Shown here: piece after piece, positions 26,752 to 33,739 of the stretch
How positions within the stretch are numbered: the stretch's first letter is position 1
Layout of the letters: every line of letters starts with the position of its first letter
Assembly: GCA_016870475.1 (NCBI GenBank)
Contig: VGBO01000025.1
Span: forward strand, 1-33,739
DNA length: 33,739 bases
Source of the DNA: Actinomycetota bacterium
GTDB taxonomy: Bacteria > Actinomycetota > Acidimicrobiia > Acidimicrobiales > CAIXPF01
Direction: 5' to 3'
Translations under genes and position numbers: made by a program
Notes under the pieces: model-generated
Databases searched by the model: none
The model's input: the letters and a program-made list of their open reading frames with translations, nothing else
What the model was told of the DNA's origin: nothing

Positions 26752-28344
26752 CTAGCGCACGGGACGGCCCGTCGGCCAGCACTCCGGCCGCCCCTGGTGC
26801 CGCCAGACGGCGGCGGCGACCGCGGCGAACACCGCGTCGGACACGGGGAGCGGTTCGCCCGTCCCGACCTCGACGACGACTCGAACCGTTGGCATGTCGA
26901 CCGCCCGCACCACACCGGCACTCCGCACGGTGAGCCCGAGCGGCACACCGTCGGCGCCGACCGCGAGCGCTTCGGAGGTCACCCACGAGAGCGCCATGTG
27001 CGCCGCACCGATGGCGTAGGAGCGCACCACCACCTCGTCGAGCGGATCCCCGCACCGCACCACGACCTCGATGGTGCCGTCCCCGTGCACCTCGACGGTC
27101 GCCTCCGCGCCCTGCGGGGTCCGCACCGTGATCGGTCCGACGTCGACCGCCGACGACGCGAGCACCACGCCCTCCGCCCAGCCGGCGGTCCGCAACGCGG
27201 TCGAGGTCGGCGGGCCGGGGACGTCGACCTCGGTGACCTCGACGTCCCACCCCTCCACACCGGGCACGGCACCGAACCCGGCCCGGATCCGGTCGACCAC
27301 CCCGGGGGTGCGGACGACGGCGACGTGGGCGGTCCGACCGACCGGGTCGACCGACGCGGCGACCGGAGGACGCTTCGGGCCGAGGCGGACGACGTCCTCC
27401 CGGGACCAGCGCGCACGGACCGGCCGACCGACCTCGGCCGCGAGACCTCGGGCGATCTCGGGCAGCGGCGACGCGGTCTTCCCGCCGAACGCCCCGCCCG
27501 CAGCGACCGGCGACGCCGGCACACCTCCCGGCTCGCACCACGACGCATCCGGTTCGAGGTAGGCCGGGTCGACCCACGAGGTCCGCAGGGTGACCGGGGC
27601 ATCGACGGGCGGCACGGCGAGCGGCGGCACCGCTTCGAGCGTGCCGTGGCGGCCGGGGACCACCCCGGCGAGCCGCCGGGCGGCGTGGGGGGTCGCGGCC
27701 GTCACCCAGGTGCCGTCCGCCGCCCGCATGGCCACCGTCGCGTCGGCGGGCGCCGTGTCCTCGGCGAAGGGCGCACGCCCGAGCGGCACGTCGAGGCCGA
27801 CCTGCTGCGGTCCGGCACCTTCGATCGCCGCACGGCGGGCCGCCGCCCCGAGGTCACGACCGGCGAGCAGCACGGCCGGGTCGACCGACGGGTCGGTGAC
27901 GAGCGCGTAGGCCTCGAGGATCGTCGTCCACCCGGTGCACCGGCACAGGTGCGCGAGCAGCGCCCGCTCCGGGTCGGGACGCTCGCCCGCCGCCTCGGCG
28001 TCGAGTCGCAGCACGATCCCCGGCGTGCAGAACCCGCACTGGCTGCCGCCCGTAGCACACAACGCTGCCGCCCACCGGTCGCGTCGCGCCGGGTCGAGCC
28101 CGTCGACCGTGGTGACGGTGCGATCCGCGATCCGACGCAGCGGGGTGACGCAGGCGACGCGGGGGGCACCGTCGACGAGCACCGTGCAGCAGCCGCACTG
28201 GCCCTGGGGGGCGCAGCCGTCCTTCACCGACCGCACACCCAGCGACTCGCGGAGCGCGTCGAGGAGGGAACCGCCGTCGTCGGGCGCCTCGACCGGCCGA
28301 CCGTCGAGGACGAAACGGACGACGGCACCGGTCGGATCGGACAC
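26752..28344 (-). CDS. fused 2Fe-2S subunit and shortened molybdenum hydroxylase domain (xanthine dehydrogenase/CO dehydrogenase-like)
   Basis: A 530-aa fusion. Residues 1-165 are a CoxS/XdhA-type iron-sulfur subunit: plant-type cluster C44, C50, C53, C65 (GCAPQGQCGCC) and second cluster C103, C106, C134, C136 (QCGFCTPG; HLCRCTGW). Residues about 185-530 resemble pieces of the CoxL/XdhB molybdopterin subunit: GGAFGGK, GRPVRARWSREDVVRLGPKR, SYAIGAAHMALSWVTSEALA, LTVRSAGVVRAVDMPTV, and GTGEPLP with E497 at the place of the catalytic glutamate. CoxL is normally about 770 aa, so over half of the domain is missing while both ends remain. No FAD subunit is nearby. Start: GTG 6 nt after TAACCT. Enzymatic activity is uncertain. 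Confidence 0.82.
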   Translation of the reverse strand: MSDPTGAVVRFVLDGRPVEAPDDGGSLLDALRESLGVRSVKDGCAPQGQCGCCTVLVDGAPRVACVTPLRRIADRTVTTVDGLDPARRDRWAAALCATGGSQCGFCTPGIVLRLDAEAAGERPDPERALLAHLCRCTGWTTILEAYALVTDPSVDPAVLLAGRDLGAAARRAAIEGAGPQQVGLDVPLGRAPFAEDTAPADATVAMRAADGTWVTAATPHAARRLAGVVPGRHGTLEAVPPLAVPPVDAPVTLRTSWVDPAYLEPDASWCEPGGVPASPVAAGGAFGGKTASPLPEIARGLAAEVGRPVRARWSREDVVRLGPKRPPVAASVDPVGRTAHVAVVRTPGVVDRIRAGFGAVPGVEGWDVEVTEVDVPGPPTSTALRTAGWAEGVVLASSAVDVGPITVRTPQGAEATVEVHGDGTIEVVVRCGDPLDEVVVRSYAIGAAHMALSWVTSEALAVGADGVPLGLTVRSAGVVRAVDMPTVRVVVEVGTGEPLPVSDAVFAAVAAAVWRHQGRPECWPTGRPVR

Positions 28345-28350
28345 CCGGCC

Positions 28351-28360
28351 AGGTTAGGGT
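28351..28360. promoter_or_regulatory. overlapping divergent -10 elements
   Basis: AGGTTAGGGT holds TAACCT on the minus strand (28351-28356), 6 nt before the GTG at 28344. It also holds TAGGGT on the plus strand (28355-28360), 9 nt before the ATG at 28370. The intergenic region is only 25 bp. Confidence 0.5.
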
Positions 28361-28369
28361 CGCACGACG

Positions 28370-29290
28370 ATGACACCCCGCGAGCACCCTCCGATCCGAC
28401 CGTTGCGCCTCACCCGCCGTGGCCTGCTCGCCGGTGCCGCCGGAACGGCCGGTCTCGCCCTCCTCGGCGCGTGCGGGCGCGCCACACCGGGCAACGGTTC
28501 CCTCGGCGCGGGGGTTGCGACGTACCTCCGACCGTTCTTCGCTACCGGCCTGCGGGAACCCCCGGTGCTGCGCACCGGACTCGAGCAGCGGCTCCCGTGG
28601 GGCGTCGCCGACCCCGACGGCGTGCCGCTCCGGTCCGGCCCGGCGACCGTCACGTTCCGGGTGGTCGGTCCGAGCGGCGCCGAGTTCGCACCGATCGCCG
28701 TCGAGCGCCACGACGGGTCGGTGCCGTTCCCCTACTACCCGCTGCGGTTCACGCCCACGGAGACGGGCACCCACGAGATCGTCACGGAGATCGACGGCCT
28801 CGAACTCACCTCCGCGTTCGCGGTCGGTGCGCCGAGCGACGTCCGGCTCGTCCAGGTCGGCGATCCGGCGATCCCGCTCGACACCGCGACCTTCGACGAC
28901 CCTCGCGGCATCGACCCCGCGTGCACGCGCGACCCGGCCTGCCCGTTCCACGCCGTCACACTCCGGTCGGCGCTCGCCTCGGGTCGACCGACGGTCTTCC
29001 TCGTGTCCACGCCGGCGTTCTGTCAGACGAACGTCTGCGGGCCGGTCCTCGAACAGCTCATCACCGCCGCCGCGGCGCGCCCCGACCTCGTCGTGGTCCA
29101 CAGCGAGGTGTACGCCGACGTCGGCCGCACGAAGGACCCGCTCCGCTCGGCGATCGCACCGCCGGTCGAGGCCTACGGGTTGACGTTCGAGCCGAGCCTG
29201 GTCGTCACCGACGCCCGGGGCATCGTGGTCGAACGACTGGACTTCACCTGGGACGAGCGCGAACTCGCCGCCGCGCTCGCCGCCGTCTGA
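28370..29290 (+). CDS. Tat-type lipoprotein with thioredoxin-like fold
   Basis: A 306-aa exported protein. A twin-arginine signal LTRRGLLAG (RR at 16-17) is followed by a lipobox LLGAC with lipidation Cys35. The middle is a beta-rich segment (VTFRVVGPSGAEFAP..., YPLRFTPTETGTHEIV). The C-terminal part looks thioredoxin-like: RPTVFLVSTPAFCQTNVCGP, with C218 and C223 in a CxxxxC motif instead of CxxC, then VVHSEVYAD and SLVVTDARGIVVERLDF. It might act in extracytoplasmic thiol chemistry or metal handling, but this is inference. It is followed 10 bp later by the thioesterase-like gene. Confidence 0.8.
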   Translation: MTPREHPPIRPLRLTRRGLLAGAAGTAGLALLGACGRATPGNGSLGAGVATYLRPFFATGLREPPVLRTGLEQRLPWGVADPDGVPLRSGPATVTFRVVGPSGAEFAPIAVERHDGSVPFPYYPLRFTPTETGTHEIVTEIDGLELTSAFAVGAPSDVRLVQVGDPAIPLDTATFDDPRGIDPACTRDPACPFHAVTLRSALASGRPTVFLVSTPAFCQTNVCGPVLEQLITAAAARPDLVVVHSEVYADVGRTKDPLRSAIAPPVEAYGLTFEPSLVVTDARGIVVERLDFTWDERELAAALAAV

Positions 29291-29300
29291 AGAGGATCGG

Positions 29301-30083
29301 GTGACCGAGGCGTTCTTCACCGAGGCGGACGGATGGTTCGTCGGCAACACCCCGGCCCGGGGGCCGTGGGACCCGACGGCGTGTCATGCCGGCCCGGTCG
29401 CCGGCGTGATCGCCGGGGAGCTCGAGGCGCTCGCCGAGGACCGCCAACTCGTGCGGCTCACGGTCGAGGTGCCGAGACCGGTGCCCATCGCCGGGTTCCG
29501 TGTCGTGGCCTCCGTCGTGCGCTCGTCGCGCTCGCTCACCGCGACCACGGCGACGCTCCTCGACGCGGAGGACCGGGTGTGTGCCACCGCGGCCGGGCTG
29601 CACCTGCTGCCCAGCGACCTCGGTGACGTGCCGACCATCGTCGTGGACGCCCCCCGTCTCGACGAGGCGGTCGACGGGCCGTTCTTCCTCGCCGGTCGAC
29701 TCAGCGACCCGCCCGGGTTCGGCTCCGCAGTGGCGATCCGCTACCCACCGGGCGAGACGAACGACCCCGGACCGACCACGGCCTGGATGTGGGCGCCCGA
29801 GATCGTGGACGGACGGGCGTCGTCGCCGTTCCAGCGGATCTGCCCGCTCGCCGACTGCGGCAACGCCCTGAGCCGCAACGACGACCCGCCCGCGATCACG
29901 TTCGCGAACGCCGACCTGACCGTGCACCTGGTCCGGCCGCCGGTCGGCGAATGGTTCGCCTCACGCGCGGTCGGGTTCTGGGAACGCAACGGCGTGGGCC
30001 TGTCCGACGCGACGCTCTTCGACGAGGTGGGTTACGTCGGGCGCGCGCTGCAGACGATCGTGCTGCGTCGGGGCCCCGCCTGA
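29301..30083 (+). CDS. acyl-CoA thioesterase-like protein (double hotdog)
   Basis: A 260-aa protein of the thioesterase-like superfamily (TesB-related, two hotdog folds). Typical points are the N-terminal PARGPWDPTACHAGPVAGVI, the VEVPRPVPIAGFRV beta-strand region, and the C-terminal hotdog with LTVHLVRPPVGEWFASRAVG and SDATLFDEVGYVGRALQTI. Members hydrolyse acyl-CoA or have unassigned roles; the TesB-type catalytic set is not clear by eye. The GTG start follows AGAGG by 5 nt and lies 10 bp after the lipoprotein gene. It converges with erpA across 22 bp. Confidence 0.82.
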   Translation: MTEAFFTEADGWFVGNTPARGPWDPTACHAGPVAGVIAGELEALAEDRQLVRLTVEVPRPVPIAGFRVVASVVRSSRSLTATTATLLDAEDRVCATAAGLHLLPSDLGDVPTIVVDAPRLDEAVDGPFFLAGRLSDPPGFGSAVAIRYPPGETNDPGPTTAWMWAPEIVDGRASSPFQRICPLADCGNALSRNDDPPAITFANADLTVHLVRPPVGEWFASRAVGFWERNGVGLSDATLFDEVGYVGRALQTIVLRRGPA

Positions 30084-30105
30084 GCGAACGCCGCCGTGCG
30101 ACGCC

Positions 30106-30426
30106 TCAGCTGAACGACGACCCGCAGCCGCAGGTCTTCGACGCGTTCGGGTTGTTGATCGAGAACCCCTGCTGGTTGAGGCCGTCCTTGAAGTCGAGCG
30201 TCGCACCGGTGAGGAGCGGGGCGCTCGTCGGGTCGACCACGACCTGCACGTCCCCGAAGGCCACGGCATGGTCGTCGGCGGCGATCTCGGTGTCGAAGAA
30301 CATCTCGTAGCTGAAGCCCGAGCAGCCGCCGGGCCGCACGGCGACCCGCAGAGCGAGCCCGTCGACGCCCTCGGCGTCGATGAGCTCCTTGACCTTCTTC
30401 GAGGCGGTGTCGGTGAGCGTGATCAC
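30106..30426 (-). CDS. erpA: A-type iron-sulfur carrier (ErpA/HesB/IscA)
   Basis: A 106-aa Fe-S carrier that passes clusters to apoproteins. The three ligands are C35 (RPGGCSGFSYEM), C99 and C101 (KTCGCGSSFS). The GTG at 30426 has GGAGG 5 nt upstream. It is divergent from the Mrp/ApbC ATPase, another Fe-S carrier family, across 94 bp. ErpA is a descriptive name; A-type carriers are hard to subdivide by eye. Confidence 0.94.
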   Translation of the reverse strand: MITLTDTASKKVKELIDAEGVDGLALRVAVRPGGCSGFSYEMFFDTEIAADDHAVAFGDVQVVVDPTSAPLLTGATLDFKDGLNQQGFSINNPNASKTCGCGSSFS

Positions 30427-30456
30427 AAGGACCTCCAGAACGGGATTTCGCCTACG

Positions 30457-30513
30457 AGCATAGGAGGAATCGAGGCGTTCGGCATCCCCGAACGTTCGAG
30501 GGCTCCCTAGCAT
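30457..30513. promoter_or_regulatory. divergent promoters of erpA and mrp
   Basis: TATGCT on the minus strand (30457-30462) gives erpA a leader of about 25 nt. TAGCAT on the plus strand (30508-30513) ends 7 nt before the mrp ATG. No SufR/RirA-like palindrome was evident. Confidence 0.45.
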
Positions 30514-30520
30514 TTCCGGC

Positions 30521-31696
30521 ATGCCGTCGACGCCCGCAGCCCCGCCTTCGCCGGACGACGTGTTCGCGATGCTGCGCGGGGTCGTCGACCCCGAACTCGG
30601 ATCCGACATCGTCGATCTCGGCATGGCGCGCGACGTGACCGTCGACCCCGACGGCGCAGTCCAGGTGACGGTCGCCCTCACCACCGCAGGCTGTCCGCTC
30701 CGGGCGCAGATCCAGTCCGACGTCCGCACCCGGGTCGGGTCGATGCCGGGCGTGCGGAGCGTCGGCATCACCTTGACGGAGATGACCGCCGAGCAGAAGT
30801 CGGCGGCGATGGCACGCGCCCGCTGGAACGTGCGGGAGAAGGCCCCCGACACCGCCGTTCCGCCGACCACCCGGGTGGTCGGCATCGCGTCGGGCAAGGG
30901 CGGGGTCGGCAAGAGCTCGGTCACCGTCAACCTCGCGGCGGCCATCGCCGCGACGGGGCGCACCGTCGGTGTCCTCGACGCCGACATCTGGGGGTTCTCC
31001 GTACCGCGGATGCTCGGCGTCGACGGGCGTCTGCGCACCGTCCCCGGCGAGAAGCGCATGCTCCCGAACGAACGTCGGGTGGGCGACGGCCGACTCGAGG
31101 TCGTGTCGATGGGCTTCCTCGTCGACGACGAGACCGATGCGCTCATGTGGCGCGGACTCATGCTCAACCGGGCCGTGCAGCACTTCCTCGAGGACGTCGA
31201 GTGGGGCGACCTCGACTACCTGCTGATCGACCTCCCGCCCGGAACGGGTGACGTGCAGATGGGCCTCGCGCGGATGCTGCCGCGAACCGAGCTGCTCATC
31301 GTGACGACACCGGCCCGGGCCGCGCAGAAGGTCGCCGCCCGGGCGGCGACGATGGCCCGCAAGAGCTTCCTCCGCGTCGCCGGGGTCATCGAGAACCTGT
31401 CGGTGTACGTGGCACCGGACGGGTCGACGCACGAGATCTTCGGCGCCGGTGGCGGCGAGGAGCTCGCCGAGGAGATCGGCGTGCCGCTCCTCGCCCGACT
31501 CCCGATCGACGCCACGGTCGCCGCCGGTGGCGACGTCGGTGACCCGGTCGCGCTGCACCCCGGCCCTGCCGGCGACGCGTTCCGGGCCCTCGCCGACCGC
31601 ATCCTCACCGAGGCGATCCCACCGGTCGACCTCGCCGGCTGCTCCGCACGCCTGCTCGATGCGATGGCCGCAGCGTTCGACACGCCGACGACCTGA
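30521..31696 (+). CDS. mrp: Mrp/ApbC-family P-loop ATPase
   Basis: A 391-aa Fe-S cluster carrier/scaffold ATPase. An N-terminal MIP18/DUF59 domain (about 8-85: VFAMLRGVVDPELGSDIVDL, LTTAGCPL) is joined to a Mrp P-loop domain with SGKGGVGKSSVTVNLA (124-139), DADIWGFSVPRML and DYLLIDLPPGTGDVQM. The usual CxxC motif near VIENLS is absent here: the site reads VYVAPDGSTHEIFG. Since that motif holds the cluster in ApbC, this protein may not carry one itself. The ATG follows a TAGCAT box by 7 nt. Confidence 0.93.
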   Translation: MPSTPAAPPSPDDVFAMLRGVVDPELGSDIVDLGMARDVTVDPDGAVQVTVALTTAGCPLRAQIQSDVRTRVGSMPGVRSVGITLTEMTAEQKSAAMARARWNVREKAPDTAVPPTTRVVGIASGKGGVGKSSVTVNLAAAIAATGRTVGVLDADIWGFSVPRMLGVDGRLRTVPGEKRMLPNERRVGDGRLEVVSMGFLVDDETDALMWRGLMLNRAVQHFLEDVEWGDLDYLLIDLPPGTGDVQMGLARMLPRTELLIVTTPARAAQKVAARAATMARKSFLRVAGVIENLSVYVAPDGSTHEIFGAGGGEELAEEIGVPLLARLPIDATVAAGGDVGDPVALHPGPAGDAFRALADRILTEAIPPVDLAGCSARLLDAMAAAFDTPTT

Positions 31697-31727
31697 CCGC
31701 GCCGGCCGAGGTCGCCGGGCCCGCCGG

Positions 31728-31733
31728 TAGGCT
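31728..31733 (+). promoter_or_regulatory. -10 element of selA
   Basis: TAGGCT ends 9 nt before the selA GTG, within the 46-bp gap after mrp. Confidence 0.35.
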
Positions 31734-31742
31734 CACGCGGCC

Positions 31743-33035
31743 GTGCAACCGACCGACGACCCGCCGACGAGCACACCCCGACCGCCCTCCGTCGACGCGC
31801 TCGCGCGGTCGTTGCGGTCGACGGGTCTCCCCCAACCGCTCCTCGTCGACGTCGCCCGCCGGGTGATCGCCGAGCGACGTGTCGAGGATGCCGCAGCCGA
31901 GGCCGAGGCGGTGCGCCGACGCCTCCTGCAGCCCGTGATCAACGGCACCGGCGTGCTCCTGCACACGAACCTCGGGCGCGCCCCGCTCGGGTACACCGCA
32001 GCCGCGACCCCGACCAACCTCGAACTCCGGCTCGCCGACGGCCGTCGGGGCTCGCGGAGCGACCATGTCGCCACGCTGTTCGCCCGCCTCGTCGACGCCG
32101 ACGCCGCCCTCGTCGTCAACAACTGCTCGGCTGCGCTGCTGCTCGTCCTCGGGGCGATCGCGGCGGGACGCGGTGTCGCGGTCAGTCGAGGCGAGCTCGT
32201 CGAGATCGGCGGCGGCTTCCGGGTTCCCGAGGTCATGACCCAGTCCGGTGCGCTCCTCGTCGAGGTCGGCACCACCAACCGGACGCGCCGCGCCGACTTC
32301 GAACGTGCCGTCTCGACGGCGGGCGGCGACCTCGCTGCCGTGCTGAAGGTCCACCAGTCGAACTACCGCATCGTCGGCTTCACGGAATCGGTCGAGGTAC
32401 CCGACCTCGTCGGCCTCGGCGTGCCGGTGATCGCCGACATCGGCTCGGGACTGCTCGACGCGGCCTGTCCGTGGCTCGACGGGCCACCCCCGTCGTGGCT
32501 CGACGGTGAACCCGCTGCCCGACAGACCCTCGCAGCCGGCGCCGACCTCGTGCTCTTCAGCGGCGACAAGCTGCTCGGCGGGCCCCAGGCCGGGATCATC
32601 GCCGGTCGCGCCGACCTCGTCGCGGCGTGCGCCGCGCATCCGCTCGCCCGGGCGCTGCGACCGGGAGGGCTCGTCCTCGGCGCACTGCAGGAGGTCGCGC
32701 TCGCCTACCTCGACCGTTCTGCCGGCAACCTGCCGTTCTGGCACATGGCGACGCTCACGGTGGACGAGCTGCGTGCCCGCGCCGGAGCGCTCGGGGCCGG
32801 GGTTCCGGTCGATCTCGCCGCCGTCCCGGGCGGCGGCACGCTCCCCGGCGTCGAGATCCCCTCGGCCGGCGTCCGCCTCCGGGGCGACCACCTCGACGCG
32901 CTCCGGCTCCGACCCCCCGGCGCACGGCCGATCATCGCCCGGGTGCGGGACGGGCACACCGAGATCGACCTGCGGACCGTGGACGCGGCCGACGACGGCG
33001 AGCTCGGCGAAGCTCTGCGCGAGCTCCCCGCGTGA
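31743..33035 (+). CDS. selA: L-seryl-tRNA(Sec) selenium transferase
   Basis: A 430-aa PLP enzyme that converts Ser-tRNA-Sec to Sec-tRNA-Sec with selenophosphate. Recognisable family segments are INGTGVLLHTNLGRAPL, VVNNCSAALLLVL, SRGELVEIGGGFRVPEVM, VGTTNRTR, VHQSNYRIVGF, and the PLP lysine K276 in LFSGDKLLGGPQAG. Its tRNA substrate is encoded at 8556-8651. The usual partner selB does not follow; instead an MFS gene overlaps the stop by 4 bp (GTGA). selB and selD must lie elsewhere if the pathway is complete. Confidence 0.96.
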   Translation: MQPTDDPPTSTPRPPSVDALARSLRSTGLPQPLLVDVARRVIAERRVEDAAAEAEAVRRRLLQPVINGTGVLLHTNLGRAPLGYTAAATPTNLELRLADGRRGSRSDHVATLFARLVDADAALVVNNCSAALLLVLGAIAAGRGVAVSRGELVEIGGGFRVPEVMTQSGALLVEVGTTNRTRRADFERAVSTAGGDLAAVLKVHQSNYRIVGFTESVEVPDLVGLGVPVIADIGSGLLDAACPWLDGPPPSWLDGEPAARQTLAAGADLVLFSGDKLLGGPQAGIIAGRADLVAACAAHPLARALRPGGLVLGALQEVALAYLDRSAGNLPFWHMATLTVDELRARAGALGAGVPVDLAAVPGGGTLPGVEIPSAGVRLRGDHLDALRLRPPGARPIIARVRDGHTEIDLRTVDAADDGELGEALRELPA

Positions 33036-33739
33036 GCACCTCCGGACCGTCGGCACCCACCGCTGTGCTCGGCTCACGCCTCGAGCTCGCGATGATCACG
33101 CTCGCGAAGACGGCGTCGAACGCGTCGCTGCGGTGGATCCCCGCGTTCCTTCCCGTCGTCGCCGCCGGGATCGGCGTGGGGATCGGGACGATAGCGACGC
33201 TCCTCAGCATCGCCGAGCTCACCGGTCTCTGGGCCGTGGTCGTCGGACGACGGGCGGCGGTGGTGGGGGAACGCCGACTCGTCGCGGCCGGGCTCGTCGT
33301 GAGCTCGATCGGTTGCCTCGTCGTGGCGTCGGTCGCCCACCCGGCCGCGTTCCTCCTCGGCTACGCCGGGATCGCTGTCGGTGGGGTGGTGTTCGTCACC
33401 GCCGGACACCTCTGGATCGGTGGCCGGTACCCGTTCGCCGTCCGGGGGCGCGCCATGGCGCTGTTCGAGACGTCGTGGGCGGCGTCGCTCCTCATCGGCG
33501 CACCGACCGCAGCGATCGTCATCGCGCTCACGTCGTGGCGGGGACCGTTCGTCACGTTCGCCGTCGTCGGCTTCCTCGCTGCGGTGATCGTGCTGCTACG
33601 GGTGCGCGACAACCCGGTGCACGTCGTGGCGGCGTCGGCGCGGCACCGCACGGACGCGACGACCGGCACGAAGGGCGTCCGACGGCGGGAACGGGGTGGC
33701 CTGCCGACCGGGGCGATCGCCACGGTCACGGTGACCGCA
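33032..33739 (+). CDS. MFS transporter, N-terminal part (runs off window)
   Basis: The first 236 codons of a major facilitator protein. Helices include WIPAFLPVVAAGIGVGIGTI and LTGLWAVVVGRRAAVVGERR (a helix 2-3 loop resembling the MFS GxxxDRxGRR motif), LVVSSIGCLVVASVA, then the helix 4-5 pair ending GRAMALFETSWAASLLIGAP. About six helices are present before a hydrophilic linker, after which the window ends. The GTG start overlaps the selA stop (GTGA), so it is cotranslated with selA. A link to selenium transport is only a guess from position. Confidence 0.82.
   Translation, partial: MSTSGPSAPTAVLGSRLELAMITLAKTASNASLRWIPAFLPVVAAGIGVGIGTIATLLSIAELTGLWAVVVGRRAAVVGERRLVAAGLVVSSIGCLVVASVAHPAAFLLGYAGIAVGGVVFVTAGHLWIGGRYPFAVRGRAMALFETSWAASLLIGAPTAAIVIALTSWRGPFVTFAVVGFLAAVIVLLRVRDNPVHVVAASARHRTDATTGTKGVRRRERGGLPTGAIATVTVTA

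Noticed and set aside
26449-29304. A 951-codon plus-strand frame across the fusion gene and lipoprotein
   Set aside because: It is antisense to a gene with all Fe-S cysteines and in the wrong frame for the lipoprotein. Composition is Arg/Asp-rich without motifs.

Overview
The window is GC-rich (about 70% by eye), densely coded bacterial DNA with GTG and TTG starts and frequent 1-20 bp gene overlaps. The gene content points to an actinomycete (Actinomycetota): a GlnR-type regulator next to glutamine synthetase, the glnA2-glnE pair, a single-chain biotin-dependent acyl-CoA carboxylase, a lysine-rich TopA tail, and genes whose -10 box lies 6-9 nt before the start codon (leaderless style). Acidimicrobiia is my best guess for the class, but this is inference.

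Layout. 1-3014 (minus): N-terminus of a membrane transporter cut by the window edge, then topA. 3447-3782 (minus): an RsbV-like/RsbW-like anti-anti-sigma/anti-sigma pair. 3960-5321 (plus): an APC amino-acid transporter broken by an in-frame TAG. 5301-8421 (minus): a compact Tad/Flp type IVb pilus locus, tadZ-tadA-tadB-tadC-flp-tadE. 8556-8651: tRNA-Sec (anticodon UCA). 8740-12141: acyl-CoA carboxylase.

12150-24973 is a nitrogen-assimilation region. It holds PII gene 1, amtB, PII gene 2, glnA2, glnE, glnA1 and glnR, with an RpoD-family sigma factor, a small unknown gene, nadE and arsM between them. Three operators with four half-sites at exact 11-bp spacing lie before PII-1, before amtB, and between glnA1 and glnR. 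They match the GlnR box of other actinomycetes. The circuit would be: GlnR activates ammonium uptake, PII and GlnA1; PII proteins gate AmtB; GlnE adenylylates glutamine synthetase; NadE uses glutamine.

24975-30083 holds an acyl-CoA synthetase, a 52-aa membrane protein, an unusual fusion of an iron-sulfur subunit to a strongly shortened molybdenum hydroxylase domain, a divergent thioredoxin-like lipoprotein, and an acyl-CoA thioesterase-like protein. 30106-33739 holds ErpA/HesB, an Mrp/ApbC ATPase, SelA, and the start of an MFS transporter. SelA and tRNA-Sec together imply that selenocysteine is made, though no selenoprotein is visible here. There is no CRISPR array, insertion sequence or rRNA, and no gap above 300 bp without a gene.
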